DNA from: Lachnospiraceae bacterium
Lineage (GTDB): Bacteria; Bacillota; Clostridia; Lachnospirales; Lachnospiraceae
DNA length: 38,968 bases
Assembly (NCBI GenBank): GCA_024693845.1
Contig: JAILKJ010000039.1
Coordinates: 90,205-129,172 of the forward strand
Direction: 5' to 3'
Positions 1 through 9,469 of this stretch are shown one piece after another. Position 1 is the first letter of the stretch. Each line of letters opens with the position of its first letter. A program made the translations under genes and the position numbers. A model generated the notes under the pieces. The model did not search any database. It saw nothing but the letters and a program-made list of their open reading frames with translations, and was not told the origin of the DNA.

Positions 1-882
1 CTCAAACATACGGACAACCTTGATGTTGGCTCCGCCGTGGCGAGGACCCTTAAGGGAACCGATGGCAGCTGCGATAACGGAATAGGTATCCGTCAGGGAG
101 CTGGTCACCACGTGGGTGGTAAAGGTGGAGTTGTTACCGCCGCCGTGCTCCATATGAAGAACAAGGGCGATATCCAGGATCTTGGCCTCAAGCGGTGTAA
201 AGGAGCTGTCGGGACGGAGAATATGGAGAATGTTCTCGGCCGCAGACATCTCGTGAACCGGCTGATGGATGTAAAGGCTTTTGCCGTCATGGTAGTGGGC
301 ATAAGCCTGATAGCCGTAAATGGACAAAAGCGGGAACAGACTGATGAGCTGCAGAGACTGCCGAAGCACATTGGGCAGAGAAGTATCATCTGCACGGTCA
401 TCATAGGAATACAGGGTCAGAACGGATCTGGCCAGCGTATTCATCATATCCTGGCTGGGAGCCTTCATGATGATATCCCTGACAAAGCTGGTGGGCAGAG
501 AACGATAATAGCCCATGATCCGGCTGAACTGCTCAAGTTCTTTCTGGTTGGGAAGGGTATCGAAAAGAAGGAGATAGGTGATCTCCTCGAAACCGAATCT
601 TTTACCGGCTGAAAAGCCGTTGACCAGATCCTCCACATTATATCCCCTGTAAAAGAGCTTGCCCGGAATGGGAACCTGCTCTCCGTTAACGATCTTATTG
701 GCGCGAACGTCCGAGATGGTCGTAAGACCTGCGAGAACACCTTTACCGTTGAGGTCGCGCAATCCCCTTTTGACATCAAACTTGGTAAAGAGTGCGGTTT
801 CAATCATGTCGGCTTCCTTAGACAGAGAGGAGAGCCTCACGATATCATCCGTGATCTCGGAAAAAACATTTGATTCTGCCAT
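1..882 (-). CDS. gltA: Citrate synthase, 5' part (runs off the left edge)
   Basis: Condenses oxaloacetate and acetyl-CoA to citrate at the head of the oxidative or partial TCA branch feeding 2-oxoglutarate and glutamate synthesis. Reading the minus strand from the ATG at 882 gives 294 residues with no stop, so the last third or so of a roughly 450-residue protein lies outside the window. The citrate synthase family signatures are visible: HMEHGGGNNSTF (His246 inside it) and SLKGPRHGGAN (His282), the two conserved histidine-containing active-site blocks of the Si-type fold. A GAGG ribosome binding site sits about 7 nt before the start. It is divergent from deoC, with a plausible own promoter in the 89-bp gap. 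The same fold includes 2-methylcitrate synthases, so substrate choice is not proven by sequence; with no prp genes nearby citrate is the simpler reading. Confidence 0.9.
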   Translation of the reverse strand, partial: MAESNVFSEITDDIVRLSSLSKEADMIETALFTKFDVKRGLRDLNGKGVLAGLTTISDVRANKIVNGEQVPIPGKLFYRGYNVEDLVNGFSAGKRFGFEEITYLLLFDTLPNQKELEQFSRIMGYYRSLPTSFVRDIIMKAPSQDMMNTLARSVLTLYSYDDRADDTSLPNVLRQSLQLISLFPLLSIYGYQAYAHYHDGKSLYIHQPVHEMSAAENILHILRPDSSFTPLEAKILDIALVLHMEHGGGNNSTFTTHVVTSSLTDTYSVIAAAIGSLKGPRHGGANIKVVRMFE

Positions 883-897
883 TCATATACCTCATCT

Positions 898-924
898 TTG
901 TTTACAAAATATCAAAAATATAAT
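898..924 (+). promoter_or_regulatory. Candidate promoter of deoC (perfect TATAAT, weak -35)
   Basis: A perfect TATAAT lies at 919-924, preceded by TTGTTT at 898-903 with a short 15-bp spacer. It overlaps the citrate synthase promoter on the other strand, so the two divergent genes may compete for polymerase. The -35 assignment is weak. Confidence 0.38.
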
Positions 925-949
925 AACATGAAGAAAGGTATGTATGCAA
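920..949 (-). promoter_or_regulatory. Candidate sigma-A promoter of the citrate synthase gene
   Basis: On the minus strand a TTGCAT -35 box (944-949) and a TATTAT -10 box (920-925) are separated by 18 bp. Transcription would start about 30 nt before the ATG at 882. Seen by eye only; the AT-rich gap also offers other weak boxes. Confidence 0.5.
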
Positions 950-971
950 GAATTATGTTGGAGGCACAGCT

Positions 972-1652
972 ATGGATGCAAAAGAGATAGTTCGTAAAAT
1001 AGATCATACGGCATTGAAGCCGGTTACCACCTGGGAGGATATTGAAAAGCTCTGTCGTGAGGCCATTTCTTACGGTACCGCCAGCGTTTGTATCCCGCCC
1101 TCATATATAGCAAGAGTCAAGGAGACCTTCGGTGATGAGCTCAAGATCTGTACCGTCATCGGTTTTCCTCTGGGGTATAATACCAAGGCCGTTAAGCTGG
1201 CCGAGACCAGGGATGCCATCGAGAACGGCGCAGACGAGATCGATATGGTCATCAATATCGGGGATGTGAAGAACGGTGATATTGCCAAAGTAGAACGGGA
1301 GATCACCGATATCAAGCATGAGTGCGGAAATCACGTGCTCAAGGTCATCGTTGAGACCTGCTATCTGACTGATCAGGAAAAAAAGGACCTCTGCCGCGCC
1401 GTCACCAACGCGGGAGCGGATTATATCAAGACTTCCACAGGCTTCGGCACCGGCGGTGCCACAGCTTCGGATGTAATGCTTTTCAAGTATCACATCGGAA
1501 GTGCGGTTAAGATCAAGGCTGCCGGCGGCATCAATACAAGAGAAGATATGGAAAAAATGATCGAAGCAGGGGCTGACAGGCTGGGCTCTTCCAGAGGCGT
1601 CGGTCTGCTGGCCGAAGAACTGGATAATTCAGGCAGCATCAGCTGGGAATAA
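972..1652 (+). CDS. deoC: Deoxyribose-phosphate aldolase
   Basis: Cleaves 2-deoxyribose 5-phosphate to glyceraldehyde 3-phosphate and acetaldehyde, the last step of deoxynucleoside salvage, in the cytosol. The 226-residue length matches the family. The Schiff-base lysine is Lys153 in the motif ADYIKTSTGFGTGGAT, and the second conserved active-site lysine is Lys182 in VKIKAAGGINT; the phosphate-binding end RLGSSRGV is also present. The ATG at 972 follows a GGAGG box by 7 nt. The next gene starts 18 bp after the stop, so deoC may share a transcript with the two histidine kinases, although no functional link is obvious. Confidence 0.95.
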   Translation: MDAKEIVRKIDHTALKPVTTWEDIEKLCREAISYGTASVCIPPSYIARVKETFGDELKICTVIGFPLGYNTKAVKLAETRDAIENGADEIDMVINIGDVKNGDIAKVEREITDIKHECGNHVLKVIVETCYLTDQEKKDLCRAVTNAGADYIKTSTGFGTGGATASDVMLFKYHIGSAVKIKAAGGINTREDMEKMIEAGADRLGSSRGVGLLAEELDNSGSISWE

Positions 1653-1670
1653 ACGTTTGGGGGGGAACAA

Positions 1671-4271
1671 ATGAACAGGAGAATGCAGGAGAAGGATTAT
1701 TTCAAAGCATCTCAGCTGGTTGTGCTGGTATTTTATTCTATCCTGGTAGTTATGCTTACGGCAGAATCGTTTCTGCTTGGTTGGGAAACCTGGGCGGTCA
1801 TGCTTGTCTGGGCAGGGTTTGCCATCAGCTGGGTGGTCCATATCAGACAGGATCTTTCGCCCAATGCCAGACTCTGGGTCTATGCCCTGATGATGATGGG
1901 GGGCACTTTTTTCTACGGGATACACGTTACGAGTACCTATGATCTGGGACTCGTGCTTACCGTCTTTATCCTGATCTTTATTTCTACGGGGATCCCGGCA
2001 TTGATCACTCTGTGCCAGGTCACCTACTACATCGTTATTGCCTACAATATCTATCAGATGTATACCTCCGGCGAGATCTTTGACAGTCTTATGATCACCA
2101 GGACTGCATTGCATCTCGTGGTTGTCACCGTGGTCTGCTACATTGCCCGAGGTGTCATCCGTAAATGGATCGATATCATGGAGGAATCGGAGTCGGAGAA
2201 GGAAATGCTGGCAGAAACCGCCGACAGGCTCAACGATTTCCTGGCCAATATCTCTCATGAGATCCGTACGCCCATCAATGCCGTCATCGGTCTTACAGGT
2301 GTCTGCATGGAAAAAGAGAAGGATCCCCAGATCAGGCAGGATCTGGCTTCCGTTTCCGAGGCGGGCCGCAGGGTAGGCGATCAGATCAGCGATATCCTGG
2401 ATTATTCCGAGATCGATATGGATTCCCTGGCAGTCAACAACGAGGACTACATCCTTTCTTCCCTGATTAGTGATATCGTAACCTCCATCAAGCTTCAGAG
2501 AAAGCTGGATATCGAGCTTGTCATCGATGTGGATCCTTCCATCCCGCTGATCATGAACACCGATGTGGGCAAGTTGAAGAAGATCATCCGTCACCTCATC
2601 GACAATGGTCTTAAGTATACGAAGGAAGGCGGCGTTTACGTACATTTCACCGCCGAAAAGAGAGACTACGGCATCAACCTGTGTATTGAAGTCAGGGATA
2701 CCGGTATCGGCATGAGCAAATCCGAGATGGAGATGGTATTCCATCGCTTTTATCAGGCGGATTCCGGCAGGACCCGTTCCACCAGCGGTCTGGGTTTGGG
2801 CCTTTCCATCGTTAACGGTTTTACCCGCAGACTGAATGGCTTCTTAACCCTGGACAGTGAGCTTGGCAAGGGTACCACCGTTCGCGTCAGCATTCCCCAG
2901 AAGGTCATCGACGACAGCAGCTGTATGAGCCTGCGCGATCCCGAGAGACTGCGCCTGGGTGCTTATTTCCATTTCGAAAAATATCCGAATCCCCATGTTC
3001 GCGAGTTCTATAATTCCATGATCAAGGACATGGTCATCGGGCTTCGGGTTGTGATGCAGCGTGCCGACAATATGACGGAGTTCAAGACCCTGGCCGATGC
3101 AACGAAGTTCACCCATGTCTTTGTGGCTAAGGAAGAGTATGAGGAGGATGTAGAGTTCATCGAAGAGATGGCCAAAGAGACCATCGTGGCGGTTATCGCC
3201 GACGATTCCTTTGTACCCAGAAAGGGCTCCAGAATCCGCATCGTTCCCAAACCTTTCTACTGTTATCCCGTTATGTCCATCCTGAATACGGATCCCGGTT
3301 CGGTTGAGATCGAGGAGGGCAGACTTTATACCAACGGAGCAAGGGCCCTGGTGGTAGATGACGAGCCCATGAATCATATCGTGGCGAAGGGTATTTTTGC
3401 CCGCTATGGTCTGAAAGTATATACGGCCGATTCCGGCAAGGAGGCCATTGATTTCATCCGCAATCATGAGGTGGATGTCATTTTCATGGATCACATGATG
3501 CCGGGTATGGACGGTGTTGAGGCTATGAAACGGATCCGTTCCGTTTACGGCAAGGAGAAAAAGGATGTGCCCATTGTGGCTCTGACGGCCAACGCCGTAA
3601 GTACCGCCAAGGAAATGTTCATCCGCGAGGGCTTCGACGGCTTCGTGGCCAAGCCCATCGAGCTGGGCGAGCTGGAGCGTGTCCTGAAAAAAGTGCTGCC
3701 CAAGTCCATGATCTCTTATGTAGCTAGCGACGGTGAGGTGGTCGATGCCCCCGTTGATGCTTTGGATGTGGACAATGTCAGAGAGCAGTCTGAGGAATCT
3801 GAGCAGCTCAGTCCCAGAGAGGCCATGTACAAGGATCTTGAGAGCGTGGGCGTGAATGTGCAGAGCGGCCTTAACTATTGCCAGAAGGATCATGATTTCT
3901 ATGCAGAGGTCCTGGAGCAGTACGGAAGCGACGGTGCCAAGAAGATCAGGAACGCATCGGATTATCTCGAGAAGAAAGATTTTCCCAATTATGAGATCAT
4001 CGTACATGCTATCAAGAGCACTTCCCTGATGATCGGCAATGCCCATCTTTCCGAGGAGGCCAAGGCTCTGGAGGAAGCAGCCAAGAAGTCGGATGAAGCC
4101 AGGATCCGTCAGACCCATGATGCGGTAATGGAGGAGTTTGGCAAGGTTGTGGAAGTGATATTGCGTTATCTTACGCCTGAAACGGAAACATCAGCATCCG
4201 AGGCACCTACTTCGGAGTCGGATGATGATGAAATACTTGAATTCGGACCGGAAGGGGGTGATGAGGCATGA
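1671..4271 (+). CDS. Membrane hybrid sensor histidine kinase with receiver and HPt domains
   Basis: An 866-residue sensor of the hybrid (phosphorelay) type. The first 165 or so residues hold about five or six hydrophobic membrane segments with little extracellular loop. The HisKA motif NISHEIRTPIN has phospho-acceptor His196. The ATPase domain shows the N box (LIDNGLKYT, about 310), G1 (DTGIGMS) and G2 (GLGLGLSIV, about 372). Residues 425-545 look like a degenerate receiver without a usable phospho-Asp. A true receiver follows (ALVVDDEP at about 557; phospho-Asp607 in FMDHMMPGMDG). A C-terminal HPt domain has His779 in IVHAIKSTSLMIGNAHL. The tail is acidic. The start at 1671 follows a run of seven G residues. 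The stop overlaps the next kinase by ATGA, so the two are translationally coupled. The signal sensed is unknown and no output regulator is adjacent. Confidence 0.9.
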   Translation: MNRRMQEKDYFKASQLVVLVFYSILVVMLTAESFLLGWETWAVMLVWAGFAISWVVHIRQDLSPNARLWVYALMMMGGTFFYGIHVTSTYDLGLVLTVFILIFISTGIPALITLCQVTYYIVIAYNIYQMYTSGEIFDSLMITRTALHLVVVTVVCYIARGVIRKWIDIMEESESEKEMLAETADRLNDFLANISHEIRTPINAVIGLTGVCMEKEKDPQIRQDLASVSEAGRRVGDQISDILDYSEIDMDSLAVNNEDYILSSLISDIVTSIKLQRKLDIELVIDVDPSIPLIMNTDVGKLKKIIRHLIDNGLKYTKEGGVYVHFTAEKRDYGINLCIEVRDTGIGMSKSEMEMVFHRFYQADSGRTRSTSGLGLGLSIVNGFTRRLNGFLTLDSELGKGTTVRVSIPQKVIDDSSCMSLRDPERLRLGAYFHFEKYPNPHVREFYNSMIKDMVIGLRVVMQRADNMTEFKTLADATKFTHVFVAKEEYEEDVEFIEEMAKETIVAVIADDSFVPRKGSRIRIVPKPFYCYPVMSILNTDPGSVEIEEGRLYTNGARALVVDDEPMNHIVAKGIFARYGLKVYTADSGKEAIDFIRNHEVDVIFMDHMMPGMDGVEAMKRIRSVYGKEKKDVPIVALTANAVSTAKEMFIREGFDGFVAKPIELGELERVLKKVLPKSMISYVASDGEVVDAPVDALDVDNVREQSEESEQLSPREAMYKDLESVGVNVQSGLNYCQKDHDFYAEVLEQYGSDGAKKIRNASDYLEKKDFPNYEIIVHAIKSTSLMIGNAHLSEEAKALEEAAKKSDEARIRQTHDAVMEEFGKVVEVILRYLTPETETSASEAPTSESDDDEILEFGPEGGDEA

Positions 4272-7024
4272 AAAAGTTCTTCGGTTACATTTTTCATCCC
4301 GGACGCATCCCGCATTTTGAAAAACTGAAAGAGCAGGGTGTCAGAGACTCCCTTAAGATCTCCCTGATCGTAAATCCTTTGGTGCTTTTTGCGGTGATCC
4401 TGTTCTATGCCATGTCCGTTATCTGGCCGGAATCCTACGGCGAGGCGGAGCTGCTGGCAAAGTATAGGATGGTCTATCTCATTGTTATGGGCGGATTTTT
4501 CGTGTACGAGATCATCCTCCTGTACATTAACAAACATATCGAGGACCATATCAGAAAGCTTCCGGCCATCAACGTCTTTGCCGTGATCCTGATGCTGGGA
4601 TGGGGTATCCGGATGACCATGCTGGACACCCTGGTCTTCGGAAGAGTGGATGTTACCCTGTATATGGTGGTGGCATTTTGTATCCCCTTCTGTATCTATC
4701 TGGATGCCAGAGCGTTTCTGGTGCTCGCAGTGCTCGCAGATTCCATTGTGGTGGCACTGTTCCTGCAGGATGGCGTGGACGCCGCTTTTAACAAAAGCAA
4801 TCTGGTGGATTTCATCGTATTCATCGTGATCCATATCGTTCTGGGCCTCATCGCCATGTATTTTAAGTACGTGATGCGGGAGCAGATCCTGGAGCAGGAG
4901 TATCAGAAGGAAGAGATCAGACAGCTGGGCATGGCCCAGAGCCGGTTCTTTTCCAATATGAGTCATGAGATCCGTACTCCCATCAATACCATCATAGGTC
5001 TGAACGAGATGATCCTTCGGGAGGATGCTTCGGATGAGATCAACGAAGATGCCCAGAATATCCAGGCTGCGGGGAAAATGCTCCTGAACCTTATCAACGA
5101 TATCCTGGATATGTCTAAGTTTGAGTCGGGTCAGATGGAGCTTAACATGGCGTCCTATCATACGGCGGATATGCTGTCGGATATCGTGGGTATGCTCTGG
5201 GTAAAGGCTAAGGAGAAGGGACTGGAATTCCGGGTGGATATCTCCGAGGAACTTCCCGCTGAGCTCAGCGGTGATGAGATGCGTATCAAGCAGATCCTCA
5301 TCAACGTTTTGAACAATGCAATTAAGTATACGGAAAGAGGCTATGTGGAGCTGGCAATCCGGTGCAAGAAAGATGATGCGGGCAACGCCGTTGTGGCTTA
5401 CTCCGTCAGCGATACGGGTGTGGGTATCAAGAAAGAGAGCATGCCTCATCTTTTCTCCGCCTTTAAGCGTGTGGATGAGGATAAGAACCGCTACATCGAA
5501 GGTACCGGCCTTGGTCTTTCCATCGTTAAGCAGCTGGTAGAGCTGATGGGCGGTAAGATCACCGTGAACAGTATCTATACCAAGGGATCCACCTTTGTGA
5601 TCGAGATCCCCCAGAGGATCGTCAATGAGGATACCATCGGAGAGATCAATCTGGATAAAAAGAGCAACGCAAGACGCGGCTATCATTATGTGGAGGCCTT
5701 TGAAGCACCTCAGGCCAAGGTTCTGGTGGTGGATGATACTCCGGCTAACCTGCTGGTGGTAAGAAAGCTCCTTCGTGGCACCAAGGTTCAGATCACTACC
5801 GTGGAATCCGGTGCTGAGGCACTGAAGAATACGGTGGAAGAGACCTATCATCTGATCCTGATGGATCATAAGATGCCGGGGATGGACGGTATCGAATGTC
5901 TGCATGAGATCAGGAACCAGACAGGCGGTCTGAATCATGAGACCAAGATCGTGGCCCTGACGGCCAACGGCGGCAGTGAGATGGAAGAGATGTATGCCAG
6001 AGAAGGCTTTGACGGCTATCTGATGAAGCCCGTGACCGGCCGGGATCTGGAAACCATCCTGTACCGTTTCCTTCCCAAGGATCTGGTTTCCATGACGGGA
6101 ACAGACAGTCAGCTGGCTAAGGAGAGTATCGCCTGGATCAGCGGCCATAAGAAAAAGGTTGCCGTTAAGATCACAACGGAGAGTGTTGCGGATATCCCCG
6201 ATGAACTGCTGGCTAAATACGATATCGCCGTTTTGCCTCATCTGGTCCGTACCTCCGGCGGTGTTTTCAAGGATGGTCTGGAGATTGAGACCAATGGTCT
6301 TCTTACTTATATGAAAGACTTAAGTGCCAAGGTGGACGCAGTTCCCCCGGCGGTGGCAGACCACGAGAACTTCTTCTCGCAGCAGCTTGACCATGCTTCC
6401 AGCATCATCCATGTTTCCATCTCAAAGCAGCTCAACAACAGCGGTTGTCCCATAGCCATTGAGGCGGCAGAGAATTTCGGAAATGTTACGGTGGTTGATT
6501 CGGGACAGCTTTCCAGCGGTCAGGGTCTGATGGCCATCGAAGCGGCAAGGCTGGCGGCCAAAGGCAAGAGCATGGAGCAGATCGCAGGCAAGCTGGAGAT
6601 GATGAGAGGTCATATCCATACAAGCTTCATTGTGGATACTCTTGATTTCCTGGTAAGACAGGGACAGATCGGAAGCCGCATCGGACGTCTGGCCCAGGCG
6701 TTTATGGTCCATCCCGTTCTTAAGCTCAAGAAGGGCGAGATGCAGGTTGACCGGGTATACTTCGGAGCAAGAGAGAAAGCCTGGAAGAGATATATCGATT
6801 CCGTATTCAATGTAAGCGGGGAGATCGACAGACGGATGCTTTTTGTGACTTACGTAGGCATGACCACAAGAGAGTTGGAACAGGTCAGAAAGATGGCAGA
6901 GTCCAAGCTTGCGTTTGATGAGGTGTATTTCCAGAAAGCAGCTCCCGTAATCGCCTCCAATTGCGGACCAGGAACCTTCGGACTGTTGTTCTTCACAAAA
7001 TATGATGATGAAGAAAAACTCTGA
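4268..7024 (+). CDS. Membrane hybrid histidine kinase fused to a C-terminal DegV domain
   Basis: A 918-residue protein starting in the ATGA overlap with the previous kinase. Residues 25-205 carry about six hydrophobic membrane segments. HisKA has His233 in NMSHEIRTPIN; the ATPase domain has NNAIKYTE, DTGVGIK and GTGLGLSIV; the receiver (about 478-600) has phospho-Asp533 in LMDHKMPGMDG. Instead of an HPt domain, residues about 632-915 form a DegV/EDD fold: it opens with VKITTESVADIPDELL, includes FKDG and VVDSGQLSSGQG, and ends with a helical core. DegV proteins are known to bind fatty acids in a buried pocket and can act as FakB-type carriers. The usual TSQP loop is altered here (AVPPAVADHE), so lipid binding is plausible but not assured. 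The frame is open throughout, so this is a real fusion and not two genes. The HPt of the upstream kinase could serve both receivers (inference). Confidence 0.88.
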   Translation: MKKFFGYIFHPGRIPHFEKLKEQGVRDSLKISLIVNPLVLFAVILFYAMSVIWPESYGEAELLAKYRMVYLIVMGGFFVYEIILLYINKHIEDHIRKLPAINVFAVILMLGWGIRMTMLDTLVFGRVDVTLYMVVAFCIPFCIYLDARAFLVLAVLADSIVVALFLQDGVDAAFNKSNLVDFIVFIVIHIVLGLIAMYFKYVMREQILEQEYQKEEIRQLGMAQSRFFSNMSHEIRTPINTIIGLNEMILREDASDEINEDAQNIQAAGKMLLNLINDILDMSKFESGQMELNMASYHTADMLSDIVGMLWVKAKEKGLEFRVDISEELPAELSGDEMRIKQILINVLNNAIKYTERGYVELAIRCKKDDAGNAVVAYSVSDTGVGIKKESMPHLFSAFKRVDEDKNRYIEGTGLGLSIVKQLVELMGGKITVNSIYTKGSTFVIEIPQRIVNEDTIGEINLDKKSNARRGYHYVEAFEAPQAKVLVVDDTPANLLVVRKLLRGTKVQITTVESGAEALKNTVEETYHLILMDHKMPGMDGIECLHEIRNQTGGLNHETKIVALTANGGSEMEEMYAREGFDGYLMKPVTGRDLETILYRFLPKDLVSMTGTDSQLAKESIAWISGHKKKVAVKITTESVADIPDELLAKYDIAVLPHLVRTSGGVFKDGLEIETNGLLTYMKDLSAKVDAVPPAVADHENFFSQQLDHASSIIHVSISKQLNNSGCPIAIEAAENFGNVTVVDSGQLSSGQGLMAIEAARLAAKGKSMEQIAGKLEMMRGHIHTSFIVDTLDFLVRQGQIGSRIGRLAQAFMVHPVLKLKKGEMQVDRVYFGAREKAWKRYIDSVFNVSGEIDRRMLFVTYVGMTTRELEQVRKMAESKLAFDEVYFQKAAPVIASNCGPGTFGLLFFTKYDDEEKL

Positions 7025-7032
7025 AATCCCGC

Positions 7033-7061
7033 TTGACTTTAACGTCGTTAGAAATTATACT
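7033..7061 (+). promoter_or_regulatory. Strong candidate sigma-A promoter of pckA
   Basis: TTGACT (7033-7038) and TATACT (7056-7061) are separated by exactly 17 bp, in the 141-bp gap after the kinase pair. Each box differs from consensus at one base. It gives pckA a leader of roughly 95 nt. Confidence 0.75.
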
Positions 7062-7165
7062 TGTTTTTGCGAGCAAACTTCCGCAAAATACGGCCGTTGA
7101 CCGATGTGGGCAACAGGTTGGTGAGCGGATGAAGCAATAAAATATAAGAGAAAAGGAGTAAAAAG

Positions 7166-8779
7166 ATGGCAGCAATTGATTTAACCAAGTACGGCATCAC
7201 CGGAGCAACCGAGATCGTGTACAATCCTTCCTACGAGACCCTCTACGAGGAGGAGATGAAACCGGAACTTACCGGTTTTGACAAGGGTCAGCTTACCGAG
7301 CTGGATGCTGTTAATGTTATGACCGGTATCTACACCGGCCGTTCCCCTAAAGACAAATTCATCGTTGATGATGAGAAGGCTCATGACACCGTATGGTGGA
7401 CCAGTGAGGAGTATCCCAATGACAACCATCGTGCAACCAAGGAAGCATGGGATGCCTGCAAGAAGCTTGCAGTAGAGGAGCTTTCCAACAAGAGACTTTT
7501 TGTAGTAGATGCATTCTGCGGCGCTAACAAGGACACCCGCATGGCAGTTCGTTTCATCATGGAAGTAGCTTGGCAGGCGCACTTTGTACGCAACATGTTC
7601 ATCAAGCCTACGGCAGAGGAAGAAGCTAACTTCGAGCCCAACTTCGTAGTTTACACCGCTTCCAAGGCTAAGGTTGAGAACTATGCAGAGCTTGGTCTTA
7701 ATTCCGAGACCGCAGTACTGTTCAACGTATCTTCCCGTGAGCAGGTTATCCTGAACACCTGGTACGGCGGCGAGATGAAGAAGGGTATGTTCTCCATGAT
7801 GAACTATTACCTTCCTCTTGATGGTATCGCTTCCATGCACTGCTCCGCAAACACCGATATGGAAGGTAAGCATACCGCAATCTTCTTCGGTCTTTCCGGA
7901 ACCGGTAAGACCACCCTTTCCACCGATCCCAAGAGACTCCTCATCGGTGATGATGAGCACGGCTGGGATGACAACGGCGTATTCAACTTCGAGGGCGGTT
8001 GCTATGCTAAGGTTATCAACCTCTCCAAGGAGAATGAGCCTGATATCTACGGCGCTATCAAGAGAGATGCACTTCTTGAGAACGTTACCGTTGACGATGC
8101 CGGCAAGATCGACTTCGCTGACAAGAGCGTAACCGAGAACACTCGTGTATCTTATCCTATCGAGCATATCCAGAATATCGCTAAGAACGTAAACAAGATT
8201 TCTTCCGGCCCTGCGGCTGAGAACGTAATCTTCCTTTCCGCTGATGCATTCGGCGTACTTCCTCCGGTATCCATCCTTACTCCGGAGCAGACCCAGTACT
8301 ACTTCCTCAGCGGATTTACCGCTAAGCTTGCTGGTACCGAGAGAGGTATCACCGAGCCTACTCCTACCTTCTCCGCTTGCTTCGGTCAGGCATTCCTTGA
8401 GCTTCATCCTACCAAGTACGGTGAGGAGCTGGTTAAGAAGATGGAGAAGAGCGGCGCTAAGGCTTATCTTGTAAACACCGGCTGGAACGGAACCGGCAAG
8501 AGAATCTCCATCCCTGATACCCGTGGTATCATCGATGCGATCCTGAACGGTGACATCAAGAATGCTCCTACCAAGAAGATCCCTTACTTCGATTTCGAGG
8601 TTCCCACCGAGCTTCCCGGCGTATCCACTGAGATCCTTGATCCTCGTGATACCTATGCTAACGTTTCCGAGTGGGAGGAGAAGGCTAAGGATCTGGCAGG
8701 CAGATTCATCAAGAACTTCAAGAAGTATGAGACCAATGATGCAGGTAAGGCACTTGTAGCAGCAGGTCCTCAGCTTTAA
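7166..8779 (+). CDS. pckA: Phosphoenolpyruvate carboxykinase (ATP)
   Basis: Interconverts oxaloacetate + ATP and PEP + CO2 + ADP; in fermentative anaerobes it may run in the CO2-fixing, ATP-forming direction toward C4 acids, or serve gluconeogenesis. The 537-residue length is typical of the ATP-dependent class. Visible motifs are the kinase-1a loop [10 protein letters not shown] (Lys248), the metal- and nucleotide-binding block [18 protein letters not shown], and the substrate-binding segment near [13 protein letters not shown]. It starts 4 nt after an AAGGAGTAAAA box. It has its own promoter upstream and a 14-bp stem terminator downstream, so it is a monocistronic unit. Its codon use is strongly biased toward a few codons (for example many ACC and AAG), as in highly expressed genes (inference). 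Confidence 0.97.
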   Translation: MAAIDLTKYGITGATEIVYNPSYETLYEEEMKPELTGFDKGQLTELDAVNVMTGIYTGRSPKDKFIVDDEKAHDTVWWTSEEYPNDNHRATKEAWDACKKLAVEELSNKRLFVVDAFCGANKDTRMAVRFIMEVAWQAHFVRNMFIKPTAEEEANFEPNFVVYTASKAKVENYAELGLNSETAVLFNVSSREQVILNTWYGGEMKKGMFSMMNYYLPLDGIASMHCSANTDMEGKHTAIFFGLSGTGKTTLSTDPKRLLIGDDEHGWDDNGVFNFEGGCYAKVINLSKENEPDIYGAIKRDALLENVTVDDAGKIDFADKSVTENTRVSYPIEHIQNIAKNVNKISSGPAAENVIFLSADAFGVLPPVSILTPEQTQYYFLSGFTAKLAGTERGITEPTPTFSACFGQAFLELHPTKYGEELVKKMEKSGAKAYLVNTGWNGTGKRISIPDTRGIIDAILNGDIKNAPTKKIPYFDFEVPTELPGVSTEILDPRDTYANVSEWEEKAKDLAGRFIKNFKKYETNDAGKALVAAGPQL

Positions 8780-8908
8780 TGATAAGAAGTTTTCATGACC
8801 TTGGCAGCCTTGGTTAATATTTATTCCAAGATGTTTCGCTGCTATTGACCGTGAATGAAACAAAACGCGTTCCGGCATGCAGGAATGCAAACAAAAACCG
8901 GTTTTACG

Positions 8909-8950
8909 AAGCGGAGTGAGTCGCGCGGCTTGCTCCGCTTTGTTTTGTCT
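8909..8950 (+). terminator. Intrinsic terminator of pckA
   Basis: A hairpin at 8909-8940 has arms AAGCGGAGTGAGTC and GGCTTGCTCCGCTT with a GCGC loop. All 14 positions pair, counting three G-U wobbles. It is followed by TGTTTTGTCT. It separates pckA from yajC. Confidence 0.75.
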
Positions 8951-8979
8951 GTAAGCCGACGTCGGATTACCTGTTTTAC

Positions 8980-9008
8980 TTGAAAAAAAGGCCGTTTTAT
9001 TGTATCAT
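8980..9008 (+). promoter_or_regulatory. Candidate sigma-A promoter of yajC
   Basis: TTGAAA (8980-8985) and TATCAT (9003-9008) with a 17-bp spacer, about 40 bp before the yajC start and just after the pckA terminator. Confidence 0.65.
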
Positions 9009-9053
9009 ATTTGTGTCTGCGGACAGTAAAACAACAGAAGCGGAGGATTAGAA

Positions 9054-9371
9054 ATGGGCTTATTGCTTGAAGCCGCATCAAACGGACCCCTGTCGGGCGG
9101 ATTGATGCTGGTGCTCTATGTGATCGTCTTCGGTATTTTTATCGTAATGATGACACAACCACAGAAAAAAGAAAAGAAAAGGATCGAAGCCATGCTTTCG
9201 GAGCTTGCCATTGGTGACAGCGTTATGACCACCAGTGGTTTTTACGGTATGGTCATCGATATCAATGAGGAACAGGATCTTGTGATCGTGGAATTTGGCA
9301 GTGACAGACATTGCAGAATACCCATGAATAAGTCTGCTATCGCACAGGTGGAAAAGCCCGATGCGCAGTAA
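9054..9371 (+). CDS. yajC: Preprotein translocase subunit YajC
   Basis: Small inner-membrane accessory of the Sec translocon, associated with SecDF and YidC. The 105-residue protein has one N-terminal membrane helix (LMLVLYVIVFGIFIVMM, about 17-33). Next comes the typical basic linker QPQKKEKKRIEAM and a compact domain with GDSVMTTSGFYGMVIDI, the family signature. The start at 9054 follows GGAGG by 7 nt. secD/secF are not next to it, unlike in many genomes; the downstream gene is an unrelated signalling protein. It has its own promoter. Confidence 0.92.
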   Translation: MGLLLEAASNGPLSGGLMLVLYVIVFGIFIVMMTQPQKKEKKRIEAMLSELAIGDSVMTTSGFYGMVIDINEEQDLVIVEFGSDRHCRIPMNKSAIAQVEKPDAQ

Positions 9372-9424
9372 TGGCATGGGCTTATGTGTGTGACTGTTTA
9401 TCTTTGATTTTTCTGCAAGGCTGT

Positions 9425-9457
9425 CTGCCGTAACGGGAGGCAGTCTTTTGTCTTTTT
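9425..9457 (+). terminator. Possible weak terminator after yajC
   Basis: A short hairpin, CTGCC (9425-9429) pairing with GGCAG (9439-9443), is followed by a broken T tract to 9457. The stem has only 5 bp and the T tract runs straight into the next ribosome binding site, so read-through into the EAL gene is likely. Confidence 0.4.
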
Positions 9458-9469
9458 GGAGGGTTTCAA

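Noticed and set aside
4166-6241. 691-codon open frame on the minus strand opposite the two kinases
   Set aside because: It is antisense to well-supported kinase and receiver domains, has a low-complexity His/Asp/Leu-rich product typical of reversed coding DNA, and no ribosome binding site.
7181-8890. 569-codon open frame on the minus strand opposite pckA
   Set aside because: Shadow of a gene with strongly biased codon use, which removes stops from the complementary frame. The product matches no motif.
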